In this document: positions 50,278 through 60,001 of the stretch, one piece after another
Position numbering within the stretch: the first letter of the stretch is position 1
How the letters are laid out: each line of letters opens with the position of its first letter
NCBI GenBank assembly: GCA_038206765.1
Contig: JBBRAM010000009.1
Coordinates: 1 to 64,000 of the forward strand
Direction: 5' to 3'
From: UKL13-2 sp038206765
GTDB lineage: Bacteria > Pseudomonadota > Gammaproteobacteria > Burkholderiales > Usitatibacteraceae
Length of the DNA: 64,000 bases
Translations under genes and position numbers: made by a program
Notes under the pieces: model-generated
The model's database searches: none
The model's input: the letters and a program-made list of their open reading frames with translations, nothing else
Told to the model about the DNA's origin: nothing

Positions 50278-51111
50278 TCAATCATGTTTGTGCCGCTTGC
50301 GTAAGTCTGCTTTTCTTGGCTGGACATCGTTTGTCGAGCTTACCTGTTCCATCCGCGCAATCGTCGCCGCCAGTTTTAACCCGGTGGCCTCGTACACTTT
50401 CAATGCCTCGGCTTTCAGGCTTTGCGAATCGACCTGAATCATCTCACCCACGGCAGCAATCGCAATGGCGTTGCCGCCCTCGACTGGCGGCAGCGCCAAC
50501 ACGCGATTGTCAAACGCCGCGCGGAGGTTATCGATTTGATTTTTATAGCCGTGCGTGCGGCCAAACAAATTCAGCACTAGTAAGCCGCGCTTGCTCAAGC
50601 GGGCGCGGCAATCGCGATAAAAATCCTCAGTGCCAAGTGCGCCAAAACGTGCATTGGCATCGTAACCATCAACCATGATGCAGTCGAATTTACCTTTCGA
50701 TTTTTCTTTCGATTTTTCGTTTAGCAATGACGGAGAATTTTTCATCCACGCAACACCATCGGCAATGTGAATATCAATCCGCGCCTGATCGCGTGGCAGC
50801 TTGAACGATTGATACGCCATCGCCACAACGGCCGGATTGATTTCTACGATGGTCTGTGTGGTCTGCAAAAAATAGCGATGCCAAAATTTGGTCAGTGAAG
50901 CTGCACCCAGGCCGACTTGCAGCACGCGCTTTGGCCAATCGTCGTCTGTCCTTAGTAGCAGACAAGCCATCATCTCGCGCGTGTATTCGAGTTCGAGCGC
51001 GTAGGGCCTGGCAATTCGCATCGCACCCTGCACCCATTCTGAGCCAAAATGCAGAAAGCGCACGCCCCCTTCTTCAGAGGCCTCGATGCTGTGTTTCTTT
51101 GATGTCGTCAT
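50278..51111 (-). CDS. Spermidine-synthase-like (SpeE-fold) methyl/aminopropyltransferase family protein
   Basis: A 277-residue protein with the Rossmann-type domain of the spermidine synthase family. The nucleotide loop is RVLQVGLGAASLTKFW, the acidic residue is in VEINPAVVAMA, and the catalytic-region Asp is in FDCIMVDGYDANARFG. The canonical aminopropyl-site motif of true SpeE is not evident, so polyamine synthesis is doubtful. Many bacterial genomes carry such fused or solo homologues with unknown substrate. A Lys/Ser insertion (NEKSKEKSKGK) interrupts the central part. It is divergent from the DUF349 gene. Confidence 0.82.
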   Translation of the reverse strand: MTTSKKHSIEASEEGGVRFLHFGSEWVQGAMRIARPYALELEYTREMMACLLLRTDDDWPKRVLQVGLGAASLTKFWHRYFLQTTQTIVEINPAVVAMAYQSFKLPRDQARIDIHIADGVAWMKNSPSLLNEKSKEKSKGKFDCIMVDGYDANARFGALGTEDFYRDCRARLSKRGLLVLNLFGRTHGYKNQIDNLRAAFDNRVLALPPVEGGNAIAIAAVGEMIQVDSQSLKAEALKVYEATGLKLAATIARMEQVSSTNDVQPRKADLRKRHKHD

Positions 51112-51364
51112 GATGCTTTGCTTGTTTTTAAAATGGAATAAATAGGTATTAGTGTCGGTTTAGATTTGTTTAAATTGCCTCGAAACCCGCGCCGATCCTC
51201 GTGCTTTGCATTTTATGGGTACTTAATTAGCCAGTTGAGCGGCCTATTTGACCGCTGTTCGGCTCACCCGCCAGATTAGACCATATCAACATTGCGATAA
51301 TCTAGGGCCAAACTACTGGCACAATGCGCATTCCGCTTTTAAAAATGCACTGATTGCTCCCATT

Positions 51365-54300
51365 ATGTTGAATAAAATTTTTAAGAAAACCGAATCCCCC
51401 GCCGAGGCTAAAGCCAGCGAGGCCGCCAAAGTAGCGCAGGCCAAAAAAGATGCCGCGCATCAAGCCGCCGAAACAGCCGCCCAAGTGTCGGCGCAAGTGA
51501 TGGCAACATGGCAGCCCAAGCTAGATGCGGCCGTTGCAGCCAACGACGATGCGGCGCTGTTGGCCATCGCCAATGAATCGCCGGCAGTCGATATCAAGCT
51601 CGCAGCGATCGTAGCGTTGACGAATGAGGAATCGCTGAAGTTGGCGGAGCGCGAATTTCGCACCCACGACCGCCGCGTACATCGTGCCGCCAAGCAGCGC
51701 CTCGAAGCGGCTGTCGCACAGCGCGAGGCGCGTGAGGCCGCACAGAAGTTGATTGAATCCGCGAAGGCGCTGGTCAATGAGGCAAAGATTCCCGCCAACC
51801 GATTAGTGGAGCTAGATCGTGCCTGGTTAGCACTCGATATTGCTTTGCTGCACCCCGATCAGCGCGATGAATTCGCCGCACTGGCCGCCGATTTAACCAC
51901 ACTCACCCGCGAGCGCGGCGAGCAGCAGTTGCATCTGAATCGTTGGACAGCTGATGCTAAACAAGCGTTACTGCATTTGAACGTGACGCTGGGCGACGTG
52001 GCGGCGGGCATCAAAGACCGCACGCTGTTACAGCCGCCATGCGATGCTGCCAATGAACTCCTTAAGCATATTCCGCAAGGTGACGGCGCAGCCATGCTGG
52101 CGCAGGGTCTGCAAAATGGGTTGCTGACCGCCACGCAAATTGAGGCGCGGTTGCAAGTGTTGGATGTGTTGCTAACACCGGTTGCGGTAGCTGCACCAGT
52201 TGTTGTGTCAGTGGTTGTTTCAGCGATTGAGCCTGACGCTGAACCTGCCGCCGAGCCAGCTGCTGTAGCAGTTGAAACGCCTGAAACCTCGGCGGAAACG
52301 ATGCCCCAAGCTGCAACCGTAGACGCAACTACCGGCGACTCAACGTCCGAACAAGCCGTCGCACCAACAGCCCCACCAACAGAAGGTGGTCTCCATTCAA
52401 GCGCCGCTCTGGAAGCCAATCTTCAGCCATCTCTCTCGGCATCGCCAGCACCATCCACTGCCAGCGCCGCCGCGCGTTGGCATGAACTACCGCCGATTGC
52501 CGATGCGCAAATTGCAAGCTTACTCAATGCCCGTTTTGACCAATGGCAACGCGCTCAAACCGATGCCCGAAAAGCCCACAGCACGGAGAAGCGCAACAAG
52601 GCTAATGAGCAAAAAAATGCCGTTAAGCAGGAGCGCAATCAAGCCTTGGCTGAATTATTGCAACAGGCTGAGACCGCCCTGGCAGGCGGGCATTTGAACG
52701 AAACCAATAAACACTTAGTCGCCATCGACCACGCCTTGGATGAGGGCGCACCCGCTGGCGCCTTACGCGGCCGCATCGATGCGCTGCAAGCTGAGTACGC
52801 TCGCCTTAAAGGTTGGCAGCATTGGGGCGGCGGACGCGTGCGCGATGACTTGGTGCTAGAAGCGGAGGCGTTGGCGGAACTGGTGTCAACTACCTTAGTC
52901 ACAGTAGCCGCTGCTTCCACTGCTTCAGCCGTCGCTGAAGCATCCACAGAGCCCGCCATTGCACCGGCTGACACCACGGTTGCACCCGTTGAAGCAGCTG
53001 AAACTGCTGAAACCGCAGGCACGGTCGATCTTTCGCCTGCCACTGCTGACGCCGTTGATAACCTTCAATCTGATTCAGCTGTGGTGTTAGCAGATGGGGC
53101 AGCAGAACTTTCTAAATTACCGGCGGTAACAGCGACTCAAGTTGACCCGGATACTGCTCCAGATTCCGCTCTGGGAGCCGTTCTTGGGGCATCTCCTAGT
53201 AATGTTATTGCTGAAACGGCCGCGGGCGTCGTTTCAAAAACCGAAACCAAGCCGGTGCGCCCCGAAAAGCCAAAAGGTAAAAAAGACAAACCTGCACAAG
53301 CCAAATTGCCGCCCAAATTTTCGGTCAAACAACACGCCGACGCGATTGAAAAACTGCGCGATCGTTGGAAAGAACTGGATAAGCTTGGCGGCGCATCGAG
53401 CCGATCATTGTGGAAGCGTTTTGATGCCGCGTTGAAGATTGCTTACGCGCCCGTTGCCGAACATTTGGCCAAACTTAAAGCCGTTCGCCAAGAAAACTTG
53501 GACGCGCGCCACAAGTTAATCGTCGCACTAGATGCGGTGAAATTAGCGAATACCGAAGCCGGTGAAATTCAAAATTTTCGCGAGCTTTCCCATGCGCTCG
53601 AACACTTCCAAACCGAGTGGCGAAAATCGGGCCCAGTCGAGCACACCGTGCCGCACAAGTCACGCGAAAAGTTACTAGAGAAAATGCGGTCGTCCATGGC
53701 GCGGTTAGAAACGCCTTTGCAAGAAGCTCGCCGCTCGGCACAAACCACGCGCGAACAATTTATCGTCCGCGCCAAGGCGTTGTCAGCAGACGCAGCAGCC
53801 AAGCCGCAAAGCAAAGAAATCATTCCCAAAATCCGTGAGCTACAAACGGAATGGCAGCAACACGCCAAAACCTTGCCACTTGCCCGCAATGTTGAAAACG
53901 CGCTTTGGACAGAATTCAAAACCGCCACTGATGCCGTCTTCACCCAACGCGATGCTGCTTTCAGCGCCCGCGATGATGAATTCAAAAAGCATCGTCAGGA
54001 ACGCGAGGCGCTCATCGGTAAACTTGCCGCATTGACGGCTGACACCCAAGCTGCTGAAATCAAACGAACGATCAGCGATGTCGATACCGCATGGCGACGT
54101 ACCGGCGAAGTCCGCCGCGATGATGCCGCCAAAATCGAAGCCCGCTTTCGCGCCGCGCGCGATACGGCGACCAAACATTTGGCTGGCAGCGCAAACCGCG
54201 TTTGGTTCGGTGTGTGTGATGCGCTCAACGCAAAAATGTCGCTCTGTGTGGAAGCTGAATCCGCAGCGCCCGATTCTGAAATCGATGCCCGCTGGCAAGC

Positions 54301-54649
54301 CTTGCCGGTATTGCCACCGGTCTGGGAGCAGTCGTTGAAAACGAGACTCAAAGCGGTTCTTGGCGGCAATGCCAAGGAAGTCAACGAAGGCACAATCGAT
54401 GCAACCTTGCTGCAACTCGAGTCCGCGCTAGACATCCCATCGCCACCTGCATCCCAAGCGGCACGCCGCGATTTGAAATTGCGTGCATTGAAAGCAGCGC
54501 TGGAAGGCAAGCCATCGAACGCGCCGACCGGCACAATTGAGCAGTTAGTGGCTGAGGCTGTTGGTCATTCGATGTTAGCGGCCGCACAGAATGAACGGTT
54601 GGCGGCGGTGTTAGCGGCAGTGCGGGAGCGGGGGCATGCGCGGGGTTAG
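51365..54649 (+). CDS. Large DUF349-repeat protein
   Basis: A 1094-residue, highly charged helical protein. ATG 51365 gives MLNKIFKKTESPAEAKAS; an in-frame extension to 51248 has no ribosome site. The first 300 residues are Ala/Glu/Lys-rich helices. Then two low-complexity Ala/Val/Thr/Pro linkers (about 325-400 and 560-680) flank a helical block. The C-terminal 400 residues carry repeated DUF349-type units with the pattern LRDRWKELDKLG, FQTEWRKSGPVEH, LQTEWQQHAKTLP and VDTAWRRTGEVRRDD. The family occurs widely in proteobacteria; its function is not well defined. No signal peptide, so cytoplasmic. Confidence 0.9.
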   Translation: MLNKIFKKTESPAEAKASEAAKVAQAKKDAAHQAAETAAQVSAQVMATWQPKLDAAVAANDDAALLAIANESPAVDIKLAAIVALTNEESLKLAEREFRTHDRRVHRAAKQRLEAAVAQREAREAAQKLIESAKALVNEAKIPANRLVELDRAWLALDIALLHPDQRDEFAALAADLTTLTRERGEQQLHLNRWTADAKQALLHLNVTLGDVAAGIKDRTLLQPPCDAANELLKHIPQGDGAAMLAQGLQNGLLTATQIEARLQVLDVLLTPVAVAAPVVVSVVVSAIEPDAEPAAEPAAVAVETPETSAETMPQAATVDATTGDSTSEQAVAPTAPPTEGGLHSSAALEANLQPSLSASPAPSTASAAARWHELPPIADAQIASLLNARFDQWQRAQTDARKAHSTEKRNKANEQKNAVKQERNQALAELLQQAETALAGGHLNETNKHLVAIDHALDEGAPAGALRGRIDALQAEYARLKGWQHWGGGRVRDDLVLEAEALAELVSTTLVTVAAASTASAVAEASTEPAIAPADTTVAPVEAAETAETAGTVDLSPATADAVDNLQSDSAVVLADGAAELSKLPAVTATQVDPDTAPDSALGAVLGASPSNVIAETAAGVVSKTETKPVRPEKPKGKKDKPAQAKLPPKFSVKQHADAIEKLRDRWKELDKLGGASSRSLWKRFDAALKIAYAPVAEHLAKLKAVRQENLDARHKLIVALDAVKLANTEAGEIQNFRELSHALEHFQTEWRKSGPVEHTVPHKSREKLLEKMRSSMARLETPLQEARRSAQTTREQFIVRAKALSADAAAKPQSKEIIPKIRELQTEWQQHAKTLPLARNVENALWTEFKTATDAVFTQRDAAFSARDDEFKKHRQEREALIGKLAALTADTQAAEIKRTISDVDTAWRRTGEVRRDDAAKIEARFRAARDTATKHLAGSANRVWFGVCDALNAKMSLCVEAESAAPDSEIDARWQALPVLPPVWEQSLKTRLKAVLGGNAKEVNEGTIDATLLQLESALDIPSPPASQAARRDLKLRALKAALEGKPSNAPTGTIEQLVAEAVGHSMLAAAQNERLAAVLAAVRERGHARG

Positions 54650-54730
54650 TGTGTCTGGCAAATGAGATGCCGGCCGCCCGCCCACGAAACTTTCCATGGG
54701 GGTGCGGCGCAAGGGAGGCGCTTAGACATC

Positions 54731-55849
54731 CTATTGTTTTGGAGCGCCGGCAAAAATTTGCTGCACAATCGGCACCACCGCAGCGGTAAACCGATCTGCC
54801 TCGGCGTGTGACAAATGCGACCATTCGGGAAGCGTATAGCCTTGTAGCTCGGGATAATCCTCGAAGTGAACACCCGGGGTATTGGTTTTTTGTAGGAGCA
54901 CATCCCAAGTGGTTGCGCGTGGGAATGCTTTTTTCTCAAACGCATAGTAATCACCCGCGCTGGGCATACGGATGAACACAACTTGCACCCCGCGTTTGCG
55001 TAGTTTTGCGATCGCGTCGGCGGCGCGACCAATCTGCTTACCCACCAAGGCCTGCATTTTTTCCGGTGTGTTCATCATTGGGGGCGGTGGCCCTGTAAAC
55101 CGTTGTGCCCAGATACGTTGCGCCATATTTTGGTAGTCCGGATCGTTTTCCACTTTTGACCACATATGGGCATTACGGTTGGCATCGGCCACCATTAGCT
55201 TGCGGACCGGCATGAATCCGTGCACACCCTGGCGAGGCGGCCACGCCTGGCGTTTCACCACTGTATCGAGCGCGAAATCGGGATCGTAGAATGCGAAATA
55301 TGGCTCCAACAAATGTTTGGAAAGCCAGTAGCCGACGCGTTGCGACGGGCTTTGGGTGTGGTATTGCGCGACCACATCACCGCGATAAGCAAAGCCCGAA
55401 AAAAATAAATCTGGCGCGACCCCAATCACCAGACGTCCATTGAAATTAGCGTCGTTCGCTAGGTCCTCCACCGCGAGTAGGGACGTAGTCCCCTCAAGCG
55501 ATAATTGAATGGGTCGCTCGCCGCCCGTTTTTTCCCATACCGGCAATTGCAGACCAAACAAGACGCGTGATGACCCGATTAGCACCAATGCATTGCCGTC
55601 GCCCTGATCAATTCGCCTGCGTTGATCGGCCCACGCCCCCTTGCTGTTCTGGTAGCTTGGCGTCGCACCATAGTCGCGCCAATAGTGCTCCCACGCTGCA
55701 ACCAGGATCACAAACATAATGGTTGCGATCAGAAGGATGATTCCCCAGGGCCTAGCGGGAATATCGCGCTCTGGTACCGGCTGAGCCACGCCGGGGCGAT
55801 CTGATGCGGTGAGCCTGATAAAGCCGGGACGATCTGTTTGAATATTCAT
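54731..55849 (-). CDS. SGNH-hydrolase-like partner of the MBOAT acyltransferase
   Basis: A 372-residue protein with one N-terminal membrane segment (WGIILLIATIMFVILVAAW, about 32-50) and a periplasmic domain. The domain starts with a GDS-like block, ALVLIGSSRVLFGLQ, and ends with EWSHLSHAEADRFT, which could supply the catalytic His. This is the arrangement of AlgJ/AlgX- or DltD-like proteins, which work with MBOAT transporters to O-acylate surface polymers. ATG 55847-55849 begins MNIQTDRPG, 14 bases after the MBOAT stop; an upstream ATG at 56017 lies inside the MBOAT gene and is unlikely. Confidence 0.85.
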   Translation of the reverse strand: MNIQTDRPGFIRLTASDRPGVAQPVPERDIPARPWGIILLIATIMFVILVAAWEHYWRDYGATPSYQNSKGAWADQRRRIDQGDGNALVLIGSSRVLFGLQLPVWEKTGGERPIQLSLEGTTSLLAVEDLANDANFNGRLVIGVAPDLFFSGFAYRGDVVAQYHTQSPSQRVGYWLSKHLLEPYFAFYDPDFALDTVVKRQAWPPRQGVHGFMPVRKLMVADANRNAHMWSKVENDPDYQNMAQRIWAQRFTGPPPPMMNTPEKMQALVGKQIGRAADAIAKLRKRGVQVVFIRMPSAGDYYAFEKKAFPRATTWDVLLQKTNTPGVHFEDYPELQGYTLPEWSHLSHAEADRFTAAVVPIVQQIFAGAPKQ

Positions 55850-55862
55850 GGCAGTTCCCGAT

Positions 55863-57278
55863 TCAGAATTGGAAATAGATGAAGGCATTACTGTCGCCCT
55901 GCGCAATGACGATCGCAAATGCCATGAACGCCAACACGACGGCGATGACGCTGGGATGCACTCTCGCAACGGCTGATTCGAGCGTGCGGTTACGCAGCTG
56001 CCAATGCGCAAACACAATGCCGGTGATGATGAGTGCTACCGTCACCAATTGCATCGTCGGCAAGATGGGTGCGGCTTTGTCGGCAGCGCCAAACATGGCG
56101 GTCAATATTTGCCACGCCTTGCCAAATGTTTTAGCGCGGAAAAATACCCATGCAATGTTGACCAACGCAAAGGTGAGCAGCCCGAATAAAAATAGCGTGA
56201 AGGCGCCGGGATGATAGCTCCCAAACTGCCGCCGCAAAAGGCGTTCGATCACCAGATAAGTACCGTGCAATGCGCCCCACACCACGAACGTCCAATTGGC
56301 GCCGTGCCACAAGCCACCCAGCAACATCGTCAGCATCAACGCCAAATACAAACGCGCTTCGCCATGCCGATTCCCACCAAGTGGAATATAAAGATAATCG
56401 CGCAACCAAGTGGATAGCGTGATGTGCCAGCGCCGCCAAAAATCCGAAAATCCTACCGCTGCATAGGGGAAGCGAAAATTATCCGGCATGGCAAAGCCCA
56501 GGCACATGGCCACGCCGATCGCGGTGGTGGAATAACCGGCGAAATCACAAAATATTTGGCCGCTAAATGCCAGAGTCGCGATCCATGCGTCGAGCGCACT
56601 CGGCGTGCCTTTGCCGTCGTAAACCATTTCGGCTGCGGATGCCAAAAAACTATCGGCCAGCACTACTTTTTGAAATAGACCAAGAACAATTAACGACAAC
56701 CCAAAACGCAACATGTCAGGTGTGGCCTTGCGTGGCTCAACAAACTGCGGCACCAATTCAGTTGGTCGCATGATAGGCCCGGCAACGAGATGTGGAAAGA
56801 ATGTGACGAATAAAGCGTAATCGAGGAAATTTTTGGCGGGCTCGGCGCGGCGTAAATAGATGTCCAAGGTGTATGACATGGTGGCAAAGGTATAAAACGA
56901 AATGCCAACCGGCAAAATGATATCGAACTGTGGTGCCTGATAGGCGACACCGATATGGCTCATCAGGAGACTGAAGTTTTCAAGAAGGAAATGTCCGTAT
57001 TTAAAATACGACAACATACCCAAATTCGCTACCACCGATAACAACATCCAGGCGCGGCGCGCATTGGGTTTTTCGGCATGAACCAGTTTCTGCGCGGCAT
57101 ACCAATCAACGACCGTTGATATCCAGAGCAGGATAATGAAGGGTGGATTCCAAGCGGCATAAAAAAGATAGCTTGCGACAAGCAAATTGACTTTTTTTGT
57201 TGTCCACTTAAACGGCATCGAATGCAGCGCGAGCACAACCACGAAGAACATCACAAAGGTGAGCGAATTGAAGACCAT
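55863..57278 (-). CDS. MBOAT family O-acyltransferase (AlgI-like)
   Basis: A polytopic membrane protein of 471 residues and about eleven TM segments that moves acyl groups, usually acetyl, from cytosol to periplasm for polysaccharide modification. Signature blocks are LPVGISFYTFATMSYTLDIY, FPHLVAGPIMRPTELVPQF, FSDFWRRWHITLSTWLRDYL and the catalytic-His segment MLLGGLWHGANWTFVVWG. It is co-transcribed with the SGNH partner downstream. No alginate or cellulose synthase genes are near, so the polymer is unknown. Confidence 0.94.
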   Translation of the reverse strand: MVFNSLTFVMFFVVVLALHSMPFKWTTKKVNLLVASYLFYAAWNPPFIILLWISTVVDWYAAQKLVHAEKPNARRAWMLLSVVANLGMLSYFKYGHFLLENFSLLMSHIGVAYQAPQFDIILPVGISFYTFATMSYTLDIYLRRAEPAKNFLDYALFVTFFPHLVAGPIMRPTELVPQFVEPRKATPDMLRFGLSLIVLGLFQKVVLADSFLASAAEMVYDGKGTPSALDAWIATLAFSGQIFCDFAGYSTTAIGVAMCLGFAMPDNFRFPYAAVGFSDFWRRWHITLSTWLRDYLYIPLGGNRHGEARLYLALMLTMLLGGLWHGANWTFVVWGALHGTYLVIERLLRRQFGSYHPGAFTLFLFGLLTFALVNIAWVFFRAKTFGKAWQILTAMFGAADKAAPILPTMQLVTVALIITGIVFAHWQLRNRTLESAVARVHPSVIAVVLAFMAFAIVIAQGDSNAFIYFQF

Positions 57279-57709
57279 GTTTTCCCTTTTTTGCCCGACT
57301 AAAACGAATGCTTACGAATTCATTTTTGTGCTGCCTGAGATCTTGATTTTCTTATTTACTATTTCCTAATTCTTATTTCTTATTTCTTTTTTTATTTCCT
57401 GGATATTGCTTACCATCACCATTGCAACCCGATTGTGATGTGCCACTCGAGGTTGCGATATATGCAATTTGCATCTTATTCCTTATGGCGCAACCCGATT
57501 GCACAATCTAGCATTTATTGTATGTTCAACATCCGAAGTGCAGGCCGTGATCTCCTACCTTGATTGAGGGATGGCCGGATTGGATGAACGGTGCGATGTA
57601 AATGAATAGCCGTCCGACCTTGTCCGTCGACGCCCATGCTGACGCATGATCATACCTACTGGCATTCCCCGCTGTCGATATCCCTAAGATTGGCAACTTC
57701 AAAATACGC
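57279..57709. other. Long intergenic region between divergent MBOAT and blaI-like genes
   Basis: No gene is supported. The part next to the MBOAT gene is T-rich. A 12-base direct repeat GCAACCCGATTG occurs at 57424-57435 and 57490-57501. Between the two copies is the palindrome ATGCAA-T-TTGCAT (57462-57474). These look like regulator sites for the MBOAT promoter, but this is unproven. Confidence 0.45.
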
Positions 57710-57738
57710 TTGACGCTAGAAATTACTAAAGATATAGT
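57710..57738 (+). promoter_or_regulatory. Sigma70 promoter of the blaI-like gene
   Basis: TTGACG (57710-57715) and TATAGT (57733-57738) are 17 bases apart. The operator palindrome overlaps the last base of the -10 and covers the expected start point, ideal for repression. Confidence 0.82.
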
Positions 57739-57753
57739 ACTAATTAATTAGTA
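57738..57753. promoter_or_regulatory. BlaI/MecI-type operator 1 (autoregulatory)
   Basis: The perfect 16-base palindrome TACTAATTAATTAGTA has outer arms GATATA (57731-57736) and TATATC (57756-57761). It resembles the TACTAC/GTAGTA-type half-sites known for BlaI and MecI, and it recurs almost unchanged at 59966. Confidence 0.85.
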
Positions 57754-57778
57754 GTTATATCAACTTTTAAAGACTCAT

Positions 57779-58165
57779 ATGGCCAATCCACACCCCACTG
57801 AAGGTGAGCTCGCTATTCTACGTATTCTATGGAGCCGGAAGACACCGACCACCGTGCGAGAAGTGCACGATGCGCTTTTGCGCAGCAAAGACACGGCTTA
57901 CACCACGGTGCTGAAAATGCTCACAATCATGAACGATAAGAAGTTAGTCCGGCGCGATGATTCAGAGCGCAGCCATACCTACGTGGCGCTTTATACGGAG
58001 CCAGCAGTGCAATCATCGCTGTTGAAGAGCTTTGTACAAAATGCGTTTTCTGGGTCAGCTTATCAGCTCGTACAGCGGGCGTTGGACGACGACACGGCCA
58101 CCGCGGCGGAACTGGACGCAATGGCAAAGCTGATTAGCGATGCCAAGAAGCGACGCAAGAAGTAG
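57779..58165 (+). CDS. BlaI/MecI/CopY family transcriptional repressor
   Basis: A 128-residue repressor with the N-terminal winged helix PTEGELAILRILWSRKTPTTVREVHDAL, here recognised by LAILRILWSR, TVREVHDAL and DTAYTTVLKMLTIMNDKKLV. A C-terminal dimerisation region follows (SSLLKSFVQNAFSGSAYQLV). In the classic system the repressor is inactivated by proteolysis after BlaR1 senses a beta-lactam. Here the M56 peptidase gene follows by 27 bases, and operators lie at its own promoter and before the S41 peptidase gene. It therefore probably controls both units. Confidence 0.95.
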   Translation: MANPHPTEGELAILRILWSRKTPTTVREVHDALLRSKDTAYTTVLKMLTIMNDKKLVRRDDSERSHTYVALYTEPAVQSSLLKSFVQNAFSGSAYQLVQRALDDDTATAAELDAMAKLISDAKKRRKK

Positions 58166-58192
58166 CCGGACAGCCAGACCACGACTTCTAGG

Positions 58193-59881
58193 ATGAATAC
58201 TCAATTTCACTTTGCATCATCGGTCGCCTTAACGCTGGTGCACTCCGTTTGGCAGCTTGCGCTCATTGCGCTGCTGGCAGCGACGAGTTTCTCGCTGTTG
58301 CCAAAAACAATCGCAAACGCGGCGTGGCGACATTCATTGGGTATGGTGTGGCTGAGTAGCATGCTGGTCGCACCGGTGATTACATTCTCGTTTTACTGGC
58401 TCCAACCGTCGTACTCGATGGATTCGTCGCAGGGTGTGCTCCCAATGTTTGGTGCGTTGATGAATCAAGCTATTGTGCCTATGGAGCGTTCACCCAAGCC
58501 TTGGATGGATTGGGCTATGGTATTTGCTTCGCAAATATGGCTGATCGGCGTGATCGTGATGCTGATGAGGCAGGTTGGCGGATGGCGTTTGCTACGCCGT
58601 ATTGAGGCCGAACCTTTTAAGGCACTGCCGCCGGAATGGCAACAGCGCGTTGAGTATTTACGCTTGACAATGCGGATTCAGCGAACAGTGATCGTACGTT
58701 TGGCGGATGGCGCAGCATCTCCGTTTACGGCCTTCGCGATCCGACCAATCATCTGGCTACCGTTGACGCTGCTAACGCATTTACCGCCTGAACAGATTGA
58801 AGCCTTGCTAGCACACGAGCTTGCCCACATTCGTCGACTCGATTGGTGTTGGAACGCGATGCAATGCGTGATCGAGGCCCTCCTGTTTTATCACCCTGCG
58901 ATGTGGTGGCTAAGCGGAAGAATTCGACAGGAGCGCGAACACGCTTGCGATGATTTTGCGGTAGCAGTTAGTGGAGATGCTATTGCGCTGGCAGAAGCGC
59001 TGACTGCGGTACAACGCCAACGCCAGCCGCTGATTTCCCCACTCAACAGTACTAGCCTGCGCGCCGGCCTTAGCCTTCGCGCCAACGGAGGTTATCTGAT
59101 GAAACGTATCGTCCATCTTCTATCTGGCACACCATCGAAGAAAAATTGGCTGGTGCCAAGTGCACTAGTCATGCTGCTATGTTCCGGGACATTGGTGGCG
59201 ATGCAAGTAGAAGCGCCCCAGCGATTACTGACCAATTTGACGACAGAAATATCGTCAACGGGTGAGCTCACGCCAGGCAACTATCGTGAATACACCGCCA
59301 ACTATTTGTTTGATAAGCAGCGCTACTACCGCATCAGCATGGATCAACAAGGCCGTGTGGATGAAGTTTACAAAGAAAATGGCGAGAACAAGCCGATGAC
59401 CGCGCAAGCACGTACCTGGCTCGACAACGTCACCAAAATGGCAGCCACGAATGTCGCGCCAGAACAGCCCGAGTCAGCGCAAGCTTTGGCATCTTCGACG
59501 CTCCCGCCGCCACCTCCCTTGCCACCGTTGCCACCATCGCCCCCATTGCCTCCAATGCCACCGGAACCGCTGGCATCCTTATCAGCATCAGATTCGACTG
59601 AATTTCAAGCGCTCATTCGTTCAATTCAAGCCGATGCTCAACTCATTGCCATTACCGGCTCGCCGGTGATTGCAGTTAGGAGTAGCTTTCACGGCAGCGT
59701 TCACATCTGGGACGCATTGGATTTTCGCATTTGGGGAATTGACGACGCTGACGGCGGTAAGGCGAAATTCAAGATGGTATTCGCAGGGCCCAAGGCGCGC
59801 GCGATGGTCGACTACTCCGGCAAGACGGTCAATGGCAAATGGACCACGCAATCAATGGAAATTTCGCCAATAACTAAATGA
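58193..59881 (+). CDS. M56 family (BlaR1-like) membrane metallopeptidase without a penicillin-binding sensor
   Basis: A 562-residue protein. Four N-terminal TM segments carry the M56 zinc motif HELAHIRRLDW (about 208-212) with a downstream Glu in RQEREHACDDFAVA. A further TM segment follows (WLVPSALVMLLCSGTLVAM, about 320-340). The extracytoplasmic part lacks the SxxK/KTG motifs of BlaR1 sensors. It has instead a small domain (NYREYTANYLFDKQRYYRIS), a Pro-rich linker (LPPPPPLPPLPPSPPLPPMP) and a C-terminal beta domain, GKAKFKMVFAGPKARAMVDY to WTTQSMEI, that recalls Coa1-type folds. The signal it senses is unknown. Confidence 0.92.
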   Translation: MNTQFHFASSVALTLVHSVWQLALIALLAATSFSLLPKTIANAAWRHSLGMVWLSSMLVAPVITFSFYWLQPSYSMDSSQGVLPMFGALMNQAIVPMERSPKPWMDWAMVFASQIWLIGVIVMLMRQVGGWRLLRRIEAEPFKALPPEWQQRVEYLRLTMRIQRTVIVRLADGAASPFTAFAIRPIIWLPLTLLTHLPPEQIEALLAHELAHIRRLDWCWNAMQCVIEALLFYHPAMWWLSGRIRQEREHACDDFAVAVSGDAIALAEALTAVQRQRQPLISPLNSTSLRAGLSLRANGGYLMKRIVHLLSGTPSKKNWLVPSALVMLLCSGTLVAMQVEAPQRLLTNLTTEISSTGELTPGNYREYTANYLFDKQRYYRISMDQQGRVDEVYKENGENKPMTAQARTWLDNVTKMAATNVAPEQPESAQALASSTLPPPPPLPPLPPSPPLPPMPPEPLASLSASDSTEFQALIRSIQADAQLIAITGSPVIAVRSSFHGSVHIWDALDFRIWGIDDADGGKAKFKMVFAGPKARAMVDYSGKTVNGKWTTQSMEISPITK

Positions 59882-59962
59882 CGTTGTGGAAGCTATAAAA
59901 GTGCGTCGCATTAGAATCAGTTGCAACAATAGTCCGGAATAACTTCGCCATTTTTTAACCAA

Positions 59963-59984
59963 AACTACTAATCAATTAGTAGTT
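59963..59984. promoter_or_regulatory. BlaI/MecI-type operator 2 upstream of the S41 peptidase gene
   Basis: Arms AACTACTAAT and ATTAGTAGTT flank CA, giving a perfect 22-base palindrome. The right arm is identical to that of operator 1, and the central 16 bases differ at one position. It ends 17 bases before the ATG, so bound repressor would block transcription into the gene. Confidence 0.85.
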
Positions 59985-60001
59985 AACAAAAGGAGCTCTA
60001 A

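Noticed and set aside
51859..52419. Long minus-strand Ser/Ala-rich frame opposite the DUF349 gene (and similar ones at 13009, 14657, 53569 and 53995)
   Set aside because: Shadows of biased codon use in real genes on the other strand; no starts or domains.
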